From JAAUSY01 sp964526735 (GTDB lineage: Bacteria; Chloroflexota; Chloroflexia; Chloroflexales; Chloroflexaceae): DNA of 40,968 nt. The stretch spans positions 1-40,968 of the forward strand of contig CAZGLO010000029.1 of the NCBI GenBank assembly GCA_964526735.1. Direction: 5' to 3'. Position 1 is the stretch's first letter, and each line of letters begins with the position of its first letter. Both the position numbers and the translations under genes were made by a program. This document shows, one piece after another, positions 25,086-35,200 of this stretch. The notes beneath the pieces are model-generated. The model was not told where the DNA came from. It saw nothing but the letters and a program-made list of their open reading frames with translations, and did no database searches.

Positions 25086-25118
25086 GCCATCTCGGTGTTG
25101 TAGAAAGGAAACCCCTGC

Positions 25119-26228
25119 ATGGCGAGTATCACGTTTGACCATGTCTATAAGCAGTTTGACCAGGTTGAAGTGCTCAAAGACTTGCATTTTACCATCGATG
25201 ATCAAGAATTTCTCGTATTGGTCGGCCCGTCGGGATGTGGGAAGTCAACCGCTCTGCGCTGTCTGGCGGGGCTGGAAGAAGTCACGAACGGAGCCATCCT
25301 GATCGGGGATCGGGTGGTCAACCACCTGCACCCCAAAGAGCGCAATATTGCAATGGTCTTTCAGAGTTATGCCCTCTACCCCCATATGACTGTCTACGAT
25401 AATATGGCCTTCTCGCTGCGGCTCCAGAAAATGCCCAAGGAAGATGCGAAACAACGTATCCACGAGGCCGCCGATATCTTGGGGATCGGCCATTTGCTTG
25501 ACCGCAAGCCAAAAGCTCTCTCTGGCGGGCAGCGGCAACGAGTGGCGTTGGGACGGGCGATAGTCCGCAACCCATCCGTCTTCCTGATGGACGAACCGCT
25601 CTCCAACCTCGACGCCAAACTGCGTGTCCAGACGCGGGCGGAGATTAGTAAGCTGCATCAACGCCTCAAAACGACCTTTATCTACGTAACCCACGACCAA
25701 ACCGAAGCAATGACGATGGGCACGCGCATTGCCGTGCTCTACGATGGCCTCCTCCAACAGCTTGATACCCCGCAAACGCTCTATGACCAACCCGCCAATA
25801 AGTTTGTCGCGGGCTTTATCGGCAGTCCGGCGATGAATTTCTTCGAGAACGCGGTGCTCAACCGCGCCGATGGTGGGCTTGTCCTCGATATCCCCAATGG
25901 CTTCACCCTGCCCATCCCCAAAGAGAAAATCTCCGCGCTTGATAGCCATATCGGCAAGCAAGTTATTTTTGGCATCCGGCCAGAGAATATCCACGATGCG
26001 GCATATCTCCCGCCGGGCGTGGAAGAAACAGCACGTATCCAGACGAACGTTAGCGTGACCGAGCGCATGGGAAGCGAAATCTACGTCTACCTCGAGCAGG
26101 GTGGGCGAGAGTTCGTTGGGCGGTTTGACCCACGCTCCGACGTGCGCACCGGCCAGCATGTGAACGCCGTCATCAATATGCAAAAAATGCACTTATTCGA
26201 CCCCATGACCGAAGAAACCCTCGTTTAA
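25119..26228 (+). CDS. Carbohydrate ABC transporter ATP-binding protein (MsmK/UgpC/MalK family)
   Basis: The 369-residue ATPase has Walker A GPSGCGKST (36-44), Q-loop Gln82 in FQSYALYPHM, signature LSGGQRQR (134-141), Walker B VFLMDEP with Glu159, D-loop SNLDAKLR and switch His192 in YVTHDQTEA, followed by a C-terminal TOBE/OB region (~240-365) of the type that carries regulatory contacts in MalK. All catalytic residues are intact, so it should power sugar uptake. It lies 33 bp after the binding-protein gene, with AAAGGAA before its ATG. Since no permeases follow, it may serve distant membrane subunits, as multi-task ATPases of this family do. Confidence 0.93.
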   Translation: MASITFDHVYKQFDQVEVLKDLHFTIDDQEFLVLVGPSGCGKSTALRCLAGLEEVTNGAILIGDRVVNHLHPKERNIAMVFQSYALYPHMTVYDNMAFSLRLQKMPKEDAKQRIHEAADILGIGHLLDRKPKALSGGQRQRVALGRAIVRNPSVFLMDEPLSNLDAKLRVQTRAEISKLHQRLKTTFIYVTHDQTEAMTMGTRIAVLYDGLLQQLDTPQTLYDQPANKFVAGFIGSPAMNFFENAVLNRADGGLVLDIPNGFTLPIPKEKISALDSHIGKQVIFGIRPENIHDAAYLPPGVEETARIQTNVSVTERMGSEIYVYLEQGGREFVGRFDPRSDVRTGQHVNAVINMQKMHLFDPMTEETLV

Positions 26229-26294
26229 CATGGCCACTGCCCCCGAGCTGCCCACCACCGTTCATCATTGCCTCCCACCGCCCATTATCGCCCA

Positions 26295-27260
26295 CTATCT
26301 GCCCTGTTCCTGATCCATCAGCCGCCGTACCTGATTGGTCGTTGGCAGGGCGGGGATCGCCCCACGGCGTGTTGTCGTTAAGGCCCCCGCCGCATTGGCA
26401 AAACGCAAGGTCTCTCGGAGGTCGTCGTGCTGCCAGAGAAGGGCAGGATGGCGCGCCACCGACGCAAGTAAGGCCGCCATCCATCCATCTCCCGCGCCGG
26501 TCGTATCAACCGTATTTACCGCATATCCGGGCACTTCGCCCTGGAAGGTGGGAGTGTAGTAGCGGCATCCCTTTGCGCCGCGGGTCACGGCCAAGAGCCG
26601 TAGCCCATGGTGCCAGAGAGAACGCACCGCTCGATCAATGTCGTCATCCTCCGCCAGAAAGGTCAATTCTTCCTCATTTACCTTGATGATCGCTGCTTGC
26701 GGCCATTGTGAGCGTATCGTCGTGCGGGCAACCTCCTCATCCGTCCACAACGGCAGACGGAGATTGGGGTCGTAGGCAATCAATGCACCTGCTTGGCGCG
26801 CACGGGCCAATGCATGAAGCGTTGCGGCGCGCGATGACTCGTGGATGAGGCTGATCGAGCCAAAATGGATGACGGTGGCATCGGTAAGCAGGGTCGTGTC
26901 AACTTCCGACGGTTGGTAGAGCATGTCGGCGCTTGGGTGGCGGTAGAAAAGAAATTCAGGCTCGCCATCCCGTTGTAGCGAGACAAATGCCAAAGCGGTG
27001 CGCGCGCGGGAAGTGCGCACCACGCCCCGTGTCTCCACGCCGTTGCGGGTGAGCGTCTCTACCAGCACCTGCCCCCATGGGTCATCGCCCACCTTGCCAA
27101 GAAAGCTACACCGCATCCCCAACCGCGCCACCCCAACTGCCACATTGGCGGGTGCCCCGCCCGGTGCAGGCTCAAAAGCGGGCGCTTCAACCAACCGGAC
27201 ACCTGGTTGCGTTGCCACAAAATCGATGAGGAGTTCTCCTGTGGTGACGACGTGTGCCAT
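26295..27260 (-). CDS. PfkB family carbohydrate kinase, fructokinase-like
   Basis: The 321-residue enzyme belongs to the ribokinase/PfkB fold and should phosphorylate a sugar with ATP. Seen: N-terminal GELLIDFV, first signature GGAPANVAVGVARLG, second signature DTTGAGDGWMAALLA (about 250-264), with the catalytic Asp in GAGD, and YDPNLRLPLW in the middle, typical for bacterial fructokinases. The ATG at 27260 has AAAGG 7 bases upstream. It converges on the ABC ATPase gene (66 bp between stops), so it is not in the same operon, yet the pairing with sugar uptake genes suggests use of the imported sugar. Exact substrate is not determined by the sequence. Confidence 0.88.
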   Translation of the reverse strand: MAHVVTTGELLIDFVATQPGVRLVEAPAFEPAPGGAPANVAVGVARLGMRCSFLGKVGDDPWGQVLVETLTRNGVETRGVVRTSRARTALAFVSLQRDGEPEFLFYRHPSADMLYQPSEVDTTLLTDATVIHFGSISLIHESSRAATLHALARARQAGALIAYDPNLRLPLWTDEEVARTTIRSQWPQAAIIKVNEEELTFLAEDDDIDRAVRSLWHHGLRLLAVTRGAKGCRYYTPTFQGEVPGYAVNTVDTTGAGDGWMAALLASVARHPALLWQHDDLRETLRFANAAGALTTTRRGAIPALPTTNQVRRLMDQEQGR

Positions 27261-27326
27261 TCTACTGCCTTTCTCTCGCCTTCTTTCCCCAGTGTGCAGA
27301 CCGATCTCTGCGGCTACTGGGCGCGG

Positions 27327-28316
27327 CTATTGGGGGCGGCTATTGGGGCGGATAGTAACCGGATGTGTCCCGTTGCCGTTCTGTTTCCCCGCCAATACCC
27401 GTTGGCGGGCGGCGTGCTTTGTGACGACCTGCATCCCAAGACGGCGCAATGCCCACGTTAGCCCACCTTGCAGGTCAGACCGCGTCACAATGCCGGAGAG
27501 GTCTATCCCAAGATGTACAATCGTCTGCGCAACGTCGGCGCTGATACCGACAAGCACGACCTCGCAGCCAAGTAGTAAGCATGCCCGCGCCGCCGAAATA
27601 AGATATGCCGCCACCTTCCCGTCGATGATAGGTACCCCCGATACATCGAGGATGACGACTTCCGATTGGTAGAGGGAAATCGATTCGAGCAGCCGTTCGG
27701 TGATGGTGGCCGCACGTTGCTCATCGATATCGCCAATGAGCGGCATCGTGAGGATGCCATCCCACACCTGGCTGATGGGGCTTGACAACGATAAAATCGT
27801 CTCACGTTGTTTGATTGCTTCCTGCTCGCGCTGCTCCAATTCGCGGCGGGTCTGCTCAATGGCGGTGAGTTGTTGCGAGACGATTTGCTTGTCTGTTTTG
27901 AGGCCGCGCTCGCGCTCGATGATATTGGTCACATCGCGGTGCAGCACACCCACAAAATCGATATCACCATTGTCGTTGTGCACCGGAATGTATGTCACCT
28001 CCACCCACACCTGCACCGCACTCAGGTCTAGCCCCACTTTGTCGGTGTCGTAGGGGACGGGGGGGATGGTGACGGTCTCGCCCTGCGCCACGCGTTTGAA
28101 GATATCGCCCACCCCAAGCGAGACGTTCTGGGGGTCTTCAAGCATATTGAAGCACCCGACCAATATCTCCCGCGGTGCGCGCCAAAACTGTTCTGACATG
28201 CGGTTGGTCGCGACCATCAGGCCATCCCGCCGGTATAGCTGCATGATAACGGGGAGATCATCAAGAAATGACTGGATACATGGTAATGATGCTGAGCTGT
28301 CTTTCAGGTAACCCAT
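27327..28316 (-). CDS. PAS-STAS protein, RsbR-like, with Gly at the usual phospho-Thr site
   Basis: The 329-residue protein has a PAS domain (~10-145), a coiled coil (~145-195), an RsbR-type STAS domain (~195-305) and a ~25-residue basic tail. RsbR proteins build the stressosome scaffold and release a kinase (RsbT) on stress. The STAS strand-helix reads LDVSGVPIIDGKVAAYL: Gly replaces the Thr of the DT motif, which I align with the phosphorylated Thr171 of Bacillus subtilis RsbRA. It would thus escape that regulation. It begins 45 bp after the FtsX-type permease gene, same strand, with AAGGA upstream of the ATG, so it may be co-transcribed with it. Confidence 0.82.
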   Translation of the reverse strand: MGYLKDSSASLPCIQSFLDDLPVIMQLYRRDGLMVATNRMSEQFWRAPREILVGCFNMLEDPQNVSLGVGDIFKRVAQGETVTIPPVPYDTDKVGLDLSAVQVWVEVTYIPVHNDNGDIDFVGVLHRDVTNIIERERGLKTDKQIVSQQLTAIEQTRRELEQREQEAIKQRETILSLSSPISQVWDGILTMPLIGDIDEQRAATITERLLESISLYQSEVVILDVSGVPIIDGKVAAYLISAARACLLLGCEVVLVGISADVAQTIVHLGIDLSGIVTRSDLQGGLTWALRRLGMQVVTKHAARQRVLAGKQNGNGTHPVTIRPNSRPQ

Positions 28317-28361
28317 GAGTTCTATTCCTTCTGCTGCGCAACACGGTTTGCAAGAGTTCTG

Positions 28362-30917
28362 TTATTCGTACGTCAGCACTTCGCGTATGGTGATACGTGA
28401 GGCGTTCCAGGCAGGGAGAAAGCTTGATACCGCAGAGATAACCGTGCAGATGAAAAACCACAATACCATGCCAGTTAGCGAAAAACGGAAGGTGAGCGAT
28501 GCGGAAAAGAGAATAACCCCCATCCCGTAGCTCATCGCCTTCCCAATGAAGATGGACAAGGGTGCTCCAAGCAGCCAACTCAACATCCCGATCAATATCC
28601 CCTCTACCATGAAGATTTGCAGGATGATGTAGTCTGTCGCGCCGATTGTCCGCATCACGCCTATTTCGCGGGTTCGTTCGATCACATTCAGGCTCATCGT
28701 ACCAGCAAGCCCTAGCCCACCCACGACCGCAATCAGCGTGGCCATAAACAGCAAACTTGCCGTCATAACGCGAATGACTTGTTTATCGCTTTCGCTTAAC
28801 TCTGACATGGTCTTTGTCGAGCTGACCTCAATGCCGCGGCGTTTGAGGTGTTCCTCCACACGCTTAGCCATCTCCGATTGATATTCAGCCGAGTGTCCCT
28901 CTGTGATGATGCGGATATAGCTTGCCTGCCCCACTTCGCGCGCCACGCGGGTATAGCGGTCGATATTGGCGTAGCCCCACCGGTAGTCGCCCATCGCCTT
29001 CATAATCCCCACCACCGTCCAGACGGTCTCACGGTCTTTGATTTTGAGCGTGACCTCACTCCCAACGGTCATATCCGGGTCGTCTTTGAGCACCCCCGGC
29101 GTGATGACCAGCGCATTGTTGTCTTGGGGGTCAAGCCACCGCCCCTCCATGATGATGGGGTTCATCGTTTTGGTCTCTGGCGGCACGGCAAAGAGATTGA
29201 TCTTCTGGCTCTCGCTGTTGTCTGCATACACCCGCCGGATATTGGTCATCACCATCGGTTCGACACCAACCACCCCCGGCACCTGCTCTACTTCACGGAT
29301 GAGTTGATTGATGCGGTAGGTGCGGTCGAGGAAGATTTCCACATCGTAGTTGTAGAGCGAGTCGACCACCTCATCAATCGTCGCCCACAGCGAGTCCTTG
29401 ATACTGAAGACCGAAATAAAGAACGACCCGCCAAGCATCAAGGTAAACAACGTCAATGCCACGCGCCCTTTGCGGCGGAAGGTGTTCCGAAGTGAGAGCA
29501 GTAATGGCCGCGGCAGCCCGTGGATACGGCGGAGAAGACGATCAAAGAGGCTCGTGCCGTAATATGCCGACCGCCCCTCATTGGTGATCGCCTCTTGCAC
29601 CGACACCTTGGTGCCAGAGCGGACGGGGATGAGCGACGCCACCACCGGCACGACAATACTCACCACCGCCTGCACGCCAATCACCAGAGAGGGCATACTC
29701 GTATTATCGACATCGAAATTGAGGAAGTCGGCCATAAACCGCGCAAAGAACGTCGCCGCAAGCTGCGCCAGGGGGACAGCGGGGATGAGGGCGATCAGCC
29801 CAAAGCATATCACCAGCACGATGTAGACGCCCATAATCTGTGTGACCCGCGCGCCTACCGCCTTCATAATGCCGATTTGCTTAATCTGCTGCGCCAAGAG
29901 GGCGGCAATCGTATTGGTGACCAGAAAACCGCTCAGGAAGATGGCAAAAATCGCCAACACGCCCATCAATGAGGTGATAGCCGTGATGAGGAAGTGCAGC
30001 GGGTGCTCATTGGGGACGGGGACTTGCGGGAAGGCGGGGTTGAGGCCTGCATCCTGGATTTTGTCGTAGACCTGCTGGGCGACCGCTTGGTTGTGCTCTT
30101 GATCGTCGCTATTGTGGGCGACGCGCACCAACATCTCATTGAACTCGTGCGGCTCTCCAAGCCACTCAAGCGTTTCAAACGTCACATAGCCGTAGTAGGT
30201 GCCCAGGAAGGGCGTTGGCCATTGGGTGACATCGTGCACCACCCCCGCCACCTCGAGCCGTTTTTGCTTGCCGTCGGTGCGCTCTATGAGTACGTCTTCG
30301 CCCACATCAGCCTGCAATGTGGGCATACCAGAGCGCTCAACCAACATACCCTTATCGGGCGGCGGCCATGCCCCACGTTCGTGCTCCATCGTATTCACGC
30401 GGATATCATCGTAGTCGTCAACGGCGATGAGCTGGAGGGTCTTCCATTCGTCTCCAACGCGGACGCGAGCACTAAATGTCCGCCGCCCCTCCGCCACCTC
30501 AACCGCCTCCATGTCCTCAACCACCCGCACAAGGTCGTCATTGAAGCCAGACTGCTTTTCGCCGACCGAGGTGATAGACATATCCGTCGTGTAGCCACCA
30601 ATGCTGCCGGTCGTCACCTTGATGTGGGCGGGCTTGGTGTCGAGGTATTCCTGCTGCAGCTCGCGCGTCAGCACGGTCTGCGACCCCATGATCATCCCCA
30701 CCGCAAACACGCCAATGAAAATCGACATGACCACAAGCATGGTGCGGGCTTTGTTGCTCCACAGGTCGCCAATGACCTTCTTCCAGCGTGGGGCAAAGGG
30801 GTCTATCTCTGCGAGGTCGTGCTGCAGGTGCTCCATCACCGCGTGGAGGTGTGGGTGGGCGTGTGGTTCCTCTCCCTGCGCATATGACGCTTCATGATGC
30901 TTATGGTGGTTCCCCAT
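28362..30917 (-). CDS. FtsX/MacB-family ABC transporter permease with His-rich N-terminus
   Basis: This 851-residue membrane protein contains two repeats of periplasmic MacB-type domain plus FtsX four-helix permease unit: TM1 near residue 60, extracytoplasmic domain to ~310, three TMs (~315-445), TM ~490-515, second extracytoplasmic domain to ~720, and three final TMs. FtsX-type permeases export lipids, lipoproteins or peptides or transmit force, always with an ATPase, but none is encoded next to it here. Eleven His residues lie in the first ~40 residues (HHKHHE, HAHPHLHAV), possibly metal binding. Start at 30917 is the most upstream ATG; a later ATG at 30836 would remove part of the His-rich tract. 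No strong ribosome-binding site is visible. Confidence 0.85.
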   Translation of the reverse strand: MGNHHKHHEASYAQGEEPHAHPHLHAVMEHLQHDLAEIDPFAPRWKKVIGDLWSNKARTMLVVMSIFIGVFAVGMIMGSQTVLTRELQQEYLDTKPAHIKVTTGSIGGYTTDMSITSVGEKQSGFNDDLVRVVEDMEAVEVAEGRRTFSARVRVGDEWKTLQLIAVDDYDDIRVNTMEHERGAWPPPDKGMLVERSGMPTLQADVGEDVLIERTDGKQKRLEVAGVVHDVTQWPTPFLGTYYGYVTFETLEWLGEPHEFNEMLVRVAHNSDDQEHNQAVAQQVYDKIQDAGLNPAFPQVPVPNEHPLHFLITAITSLMGVLAIFAIFLSGFLVTNTIAALLAQQIKQIGIMKAVGARVTQIMGVYIVLVICFGLIALIPAVPLAQLAATFFARFMADFLNFDVDNTSMPSLVIGVQAVVSIVVPVVASLIPVRSGTKVSVQEAITNEGRSAYYGTSLFDRLLRRIHGLPRPLLLSLRNTFRRKGRVALTLFTLMLGGSFFISVFSIKDSLWATIDEVVDSLYNYDVEIFLDRTYRINQLIREVEQVPGVVGVEPMVMTNIRRVYADNSESQKINLFAVPPETKTMNPIIMEGRWLDPQDNNALVITPGVLKDDPDMTVGSEVTLKIKDRETVWTVVGIMKAMGDYRWGYANIDRYTRVAREVGQASYIRIITEGHSAEYQSEMAKRVEEHLKRRGIEVSSTKTMSELSESDKQVIRVMTASLLFMATLIAVVGGLGLAGTMSLNVIERTREIGVMRTIGATDYIILQIFMVEGILIGMLSWLLGAPLSIFIGKAMSYGMGVILFSASLTFRFSLTGMVLWFFICTVISAVSSFLPAWNASRITIREVLTYE

Positions 30918-31126
30918 GAGGGTTGTCTTTTCTTCTCTCGCCTTGGAAAAAACGTTGCTTCTTGTAGTATATCATAGCGAGAAAGCGGGGGGAATAGGAC
31001 TTCGGATCTATCTCAAACCTCGCACCACACACCTCGCATCCTCGCACATCTGGTACTATGAGGAGAACCGTAGGCGATTTTTCTCGCTTGTTTTCTCTTT
31101 GAATCTAAATTGGAGCGATCACTATA

Positions 31127-32110
31127 ATGTATGTTGGATCGATAGGGTTGGGTAATGTCGGCACCGCCATCGCAAATATTGTCGCCACGAACGGGTATCA
31201 CGTGTTGGGGTGGGAGCACAATCCGGCGGTGGTGGAGGAGATCAACGCCGACCACCACAACACGCCATTTCTCCCCGGCCTCTCGCTCAGCCCAAACCTG
31301 ACCGCCACCTCCACCATTGATGAGGTGATGCAGCAGTGCGATATCATCTTTTTGGGCGTGCCTTCGCGCTTTATTCGCAGCACGCTTGAACCCTTTCGGC
31401 ATGCCATTTCGCCCGACACGATTTTCGTCAACCTGGCGAAGGGCATTGAAGAATCGACCGGCCTGACCGCCTTTCAGGTGATTACGACGCTCTTCCCCCA
31501 CAACCGCCGTATTATGCTGGCAGGCCCCGCCATCGCCAACGAGTTTGCCCACGGCATGCCGACCGTGGTCGTGATTGCAGGCCCAAACATCACCGACCTG
31601 CTGACCGTCTCGCACCTGCTGGACAACGATACCTTCCGCACGCGCTTCTCCGACGACGAGGTGGGGGTGGAGTTGGGGGGCATCCTCAAGAATGTCTACA
31701 CGATTGGGCTGGGGCTGTTCGATGGCAAGCATATCACCAGTGTGAACTTCCGCGCCGCCTACCTGACCATCGCGCTTGAGGAGATTAGCCGGATTGGCGT
31801 GGCGTTGGGTGGCAAGAGTGAGACATTTGCCTATTTGGCGGGCATGGGCGACCTCCTCGCCACGTCGTTGAGCCAACATAGCCACAACCGCCGGATGGGC
31901 GAGCTTCTGGCAGAAGGCAAGACGTTGGCGGAGATACGTGAGATTATGGGCGTGCTGCCGGAAGGCTACAACACGATGCGCGTTTCGCTCTCAATCGCAG
32001 AAAAACTGCACGTCTCGTTGCCACTTGCCAAGGGATTGTGGGATGTTGTCACAGGAACCATCGACACCTCCACGTTTATTTATTCATTCACAAAGGATTT
32101 TGTCCAATAG
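31127..32110 (+). CDS. gpsA: NAD(P)-dependent glycerol-3-phosphate dehydrogenase
   Basis: The 327-residue enzyme reduces dihydroxyacetone phosphate to sn-glycerol 3-phosphate for phospholipid synthesis. Evidence: N-terminal Rossmann motif SIGLGNVGTAIA, conserved FVNLAKGIE, MLAGPAIANEF, and the substrate-site segment LGGILKNVYTIGLGL with its Lys, followed by the C-terminal all-helical domain with AYLAGMGDLLAT and the RN(R/N)-type segment HSHNRRMG. Length fits the family. The start codon is overlapped by a TATAAT (31123-31128); GGAG at 31112-31115 is a distant ribosome-binding site. It is followed 95 bp later by a large hybrid kinase. It may supply the same glycerol phosphate pool touched by the GDPD at 14787-15695. 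Confidence 0.88.
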   Translation: MYVGSIGLGNVGTAIANIVATNGYHVLGWEHNPAVVEEINADHHNTPFLPGLSLSPNLTATSTIDEVMQQCDIIFLGVPSRFIRSTLEPFRHAISPDTIFVNLAKGIEESTGLTAFQVITTLFPHNRRIMLAGPAIANEFAHGMPTVVVIAGPNITDLLTVSHLLDNDTFRTRFSDDEVGVELGGILKNVYTIGLGLFDGKHITSVNFRAAYLTIALEEISRIGVALGGKSETFAYLAGMGDLLATSLSQHSHNRRMGELLAEGKTLAEIREIMGVLPEGYNTMRVSLSIAEKLHVSLPLAKGLWDVVTGTIDTSTFIYSFTKDFVQ

Positions 32111-32205
32111 AAGAAAAAGTCCCTTTCTATCTTGCGGTTTCTTGTTTTTTTTGCCATACTTTCAATACACACTATTTGCATTCAAAGGGATAAGGGGATA
32201 TTGGT

Positions 32206-35200
32206 ATGCTTGCACCTCAAAGCGACCACTCGATAGAGGCCCTCCAAATGGAGAATGCCGCCCTTCGGCGGCGTCTCAGGATGTTGGAAGAACAACTCAA
32301 CCAGCAACAGAGCAACCAACAACCACCGCACACCGATCTGGCCGGAGTGGCCGACCCAACCACGCCATCAATCGGGGGCCAAACAGCAAACATGCCCGAG
32401 CCGCCGCTCTGCCAAGAACCATTCCAGGCCACCCACGTCTCCTACTCGTTCCTGGTGCTCGAAAACGGAGAATTAGTGATTGAGTGGGGGCATGAGCAGG
32501 TGTTGCGGTTGACGGGCTATTCCGACGGCGAACTGCATGTGAGTGAGTGGTGTCGCATTGTCTCCCCCGATGATCTCCAAATCTTTGAGCGTTGTCTACA
32601 AAACCTCTTTTCCGGTGCTCCCTGCTCCGAGAGCTACCGCATTATCACCAAGCAGGGAGAGGTGCGGTGGTTGTGCAACCATAGCTACCCGATGTGGGAT
32701 GCAGAACAGCAGCGCACAACCCGCATCTACGGCGTGATACAGGATATTTCCGCCTACCAAGAGGCAGAAATCGCCCTCCGCCGCAGCGAGGAACGCTACC
32801 GTACGCTTGCCAGCAACTTCCCCAACGGCGTCGTCCTGCTCTTCGACCACGATCTGCGCTATACCCTTGCCGAGGGCAAACTGCTCGTTGGCTCATTTAC
32901 CAAAGAGCGCGTGATAGGCAAAACGATTTGGGAGGTATTCCACTCTGACATCGCCACCTTCATTGAGCCATATTACCGCGCGGCGTTGGTCGGCGAAACG
33001 GGCCACTTTGAAATGGAAGTTGCTGGTATGTGGTTTCGTGTCCACACGCTCCCCATCTACGACGAATGCGATACTATCGTCGCGGGGATGGTCATGACCC
33101 AAAATATCACAGAGCAGCGCAATTGGGAGCACGCATTGCGGGAGCAGAGCCGCAAACTCGCCACCCTGATGCGCAATATTCCGGGGATGGCCTATCGATG
33201 TGCCAACGATGGACAGTGGACGATGGAGTTTGTCAGCGCGGGGAGTTGGCTCCTCACCGGCTACCAGCCTTCCGACCTGATTGACAACGCGGCGGTGTCC
33301 TATGCTACCCTCATCCACCCGGAGGATCGGGGGCGGGTGTGGGAGACTATCCAGTCATCGCTGCGCACCCGCCGCCCTTTCCAACTGACCTACCGCATTC
33401 TTCCGGCGTATGGCCCAGAGAAATGGGTGTGGGAGCAAGGCAGCGGTATTTTTGATGACGATGGGCACTTTGTTGCCATCGAAGGGCTGATCATCGATAT
33501 CACCGAGCAGAAATATGCCCAAGATGCACTGCGCGAAAGTGAAGAACGCTTCCGCCAAATCGCCGAACACATCCGCCAAGTCTTCTGGATACGCGACGAG
33601 AGCAAACAGCGTATGATCTACATCAGCCCGGCCTATGAGGAGATTTGGGGGCGCAGCCGCGAAAGTCTGTATGAAAGCCCCATGTCATTTATGGAGGCGA
33701 TCCACCCTGACGATATCGACCGGGTGATGACCACCTACTACCGCTACGTACACGAAAGCCGCTTCAATATGGAGTATCGCATTGTGCGGCCAGATGGCTC
33801 AGAGCGGTGGGTGTGGGCACGGTCGTTCCCCATCTACAACGAGCACGGCACGATCTACCGTCATGCGGGCATCGCCGAAGATATCACCGAACGGAAGCTG
33901 GCCGAAGACTGCGTACGGCGACACGCGGCGCGGGTGGAGTCGCTTGTCCACACCGCCGCCCGGCTCAATGCGCAGCTTGATGTCGAGGCTGTGCTGCAGG
34001 CGGTGTGCGAGGAGACCAACCTGGCTCTTGGCACCAACGTCGCGCTTATTAGCCTCTACAACACTGAAAGAGAGGAAATGGTCTTCTCACACGGGGTTGG
34101 TATCTCGCCAGAGGACGTTGCCGCCCTCCCGCCCATTCCCCGTGCGGTGATTGACCCCGGACAGTCGGTCTATCTCTTCACGGAGGTGGAGCGAGAACCG
34201 TGGTATGCCCTCGCACCGACGCTGGTAAAGATCAACGCCAAAACCCTTTTCAGTGCGTTGGTGATGCGGGATGAGGAGCTGGTGGGGGTGGTGGTGGCCA
34301 TCACGACGGGCGAACCGCGCCATATCTCTAGGGAAGAACTCCTCTTGATGAAGGGCATTGCCGACCAGGCCGCCCAAGCCATCACCAACGCCCGCCTCTT
34401 TGACGCCATCCAGCAAGAGCGGACGCTGCTTGCGCAACGGGTTGATGAGCGCACGTCGGAGCTGAGCAAGGCCAATGCCGAACTCTCCCGCGCGGTGCGC
34501 GCCAAGGATGAGTTTTTGGCCAACATGAGCCACGAACTGCGCACCCCGCTCAATGCCATTCTGGGGCTGACCGAGTCGTTGCAGGAATATGTCTATGGGA
34601 CGCTAAATGAACGGCAACTCAAAACCTTGGGGACAGTAGAGTCGAGTGGGCGGCATCTCCTCGATCTCATCAACGATATCCTCGACCTTGCCAAGATCGA
34701 GGCGGGGAAGATGGAGATACACAAAGATACCGTGACGATCGACGCCCTGTGCGATTCGAGCATTCGGTTTATCAAGCAGATGGCCGCCAAAAAGCAATTG
34801 TCGGTGTCGTTTCAGAAAAAAGGCAATGTGCAGACACTCCAGGGAGATGTGCGCCGACTCAAGCAAATCCTCGTCAACCTGTTGAGCAATGCGGTCAAAT
34901 TTACCCCCAAAGGCGGGTCGATTGGCATAGAAGCGATGGCGGACAAAGAAGAGGGTATTGTCCACTTTGTCGTGTGGGATACGGGGATTGGCATTGACGA
35001 TGAACAGGCCTCACACCTGTTCAAGCCGTTTGTGCAGCTTGACAGCAAGCTCTCGCGCCAACACGTCGGGACGGGGTTGGGGCTGGCGTTGGTGAGCCGC
35101 CTCAGCGAGATGCACGGCGGCAGTGTGACAATTGAGAGCGAGGTGGGGAAGGGGAGCCGGTTTACCATCTCGCTGCCGATTGGCAAGCAGCCGGAGGAAC

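Noticed and set aside
25245..26192. A 315-codon minus-strand open frame opposite the ABC ATPase
   Set aside because: It is the exact antisense of a gene with complete Walker A, signature and Walker B motifs, and shows no domain of its own. Similar long antisense frames lie opposite the FtsX-type permease (29994-30887), gpsA (31013-31885) and the PAS3-STAS gene (37425-38267) and were rejected for the same reason.
32111..32205. Terminator after gpsA at the T8 run (about 32145)
   Set aside because: There is a T run but no convincing stem in front of it.
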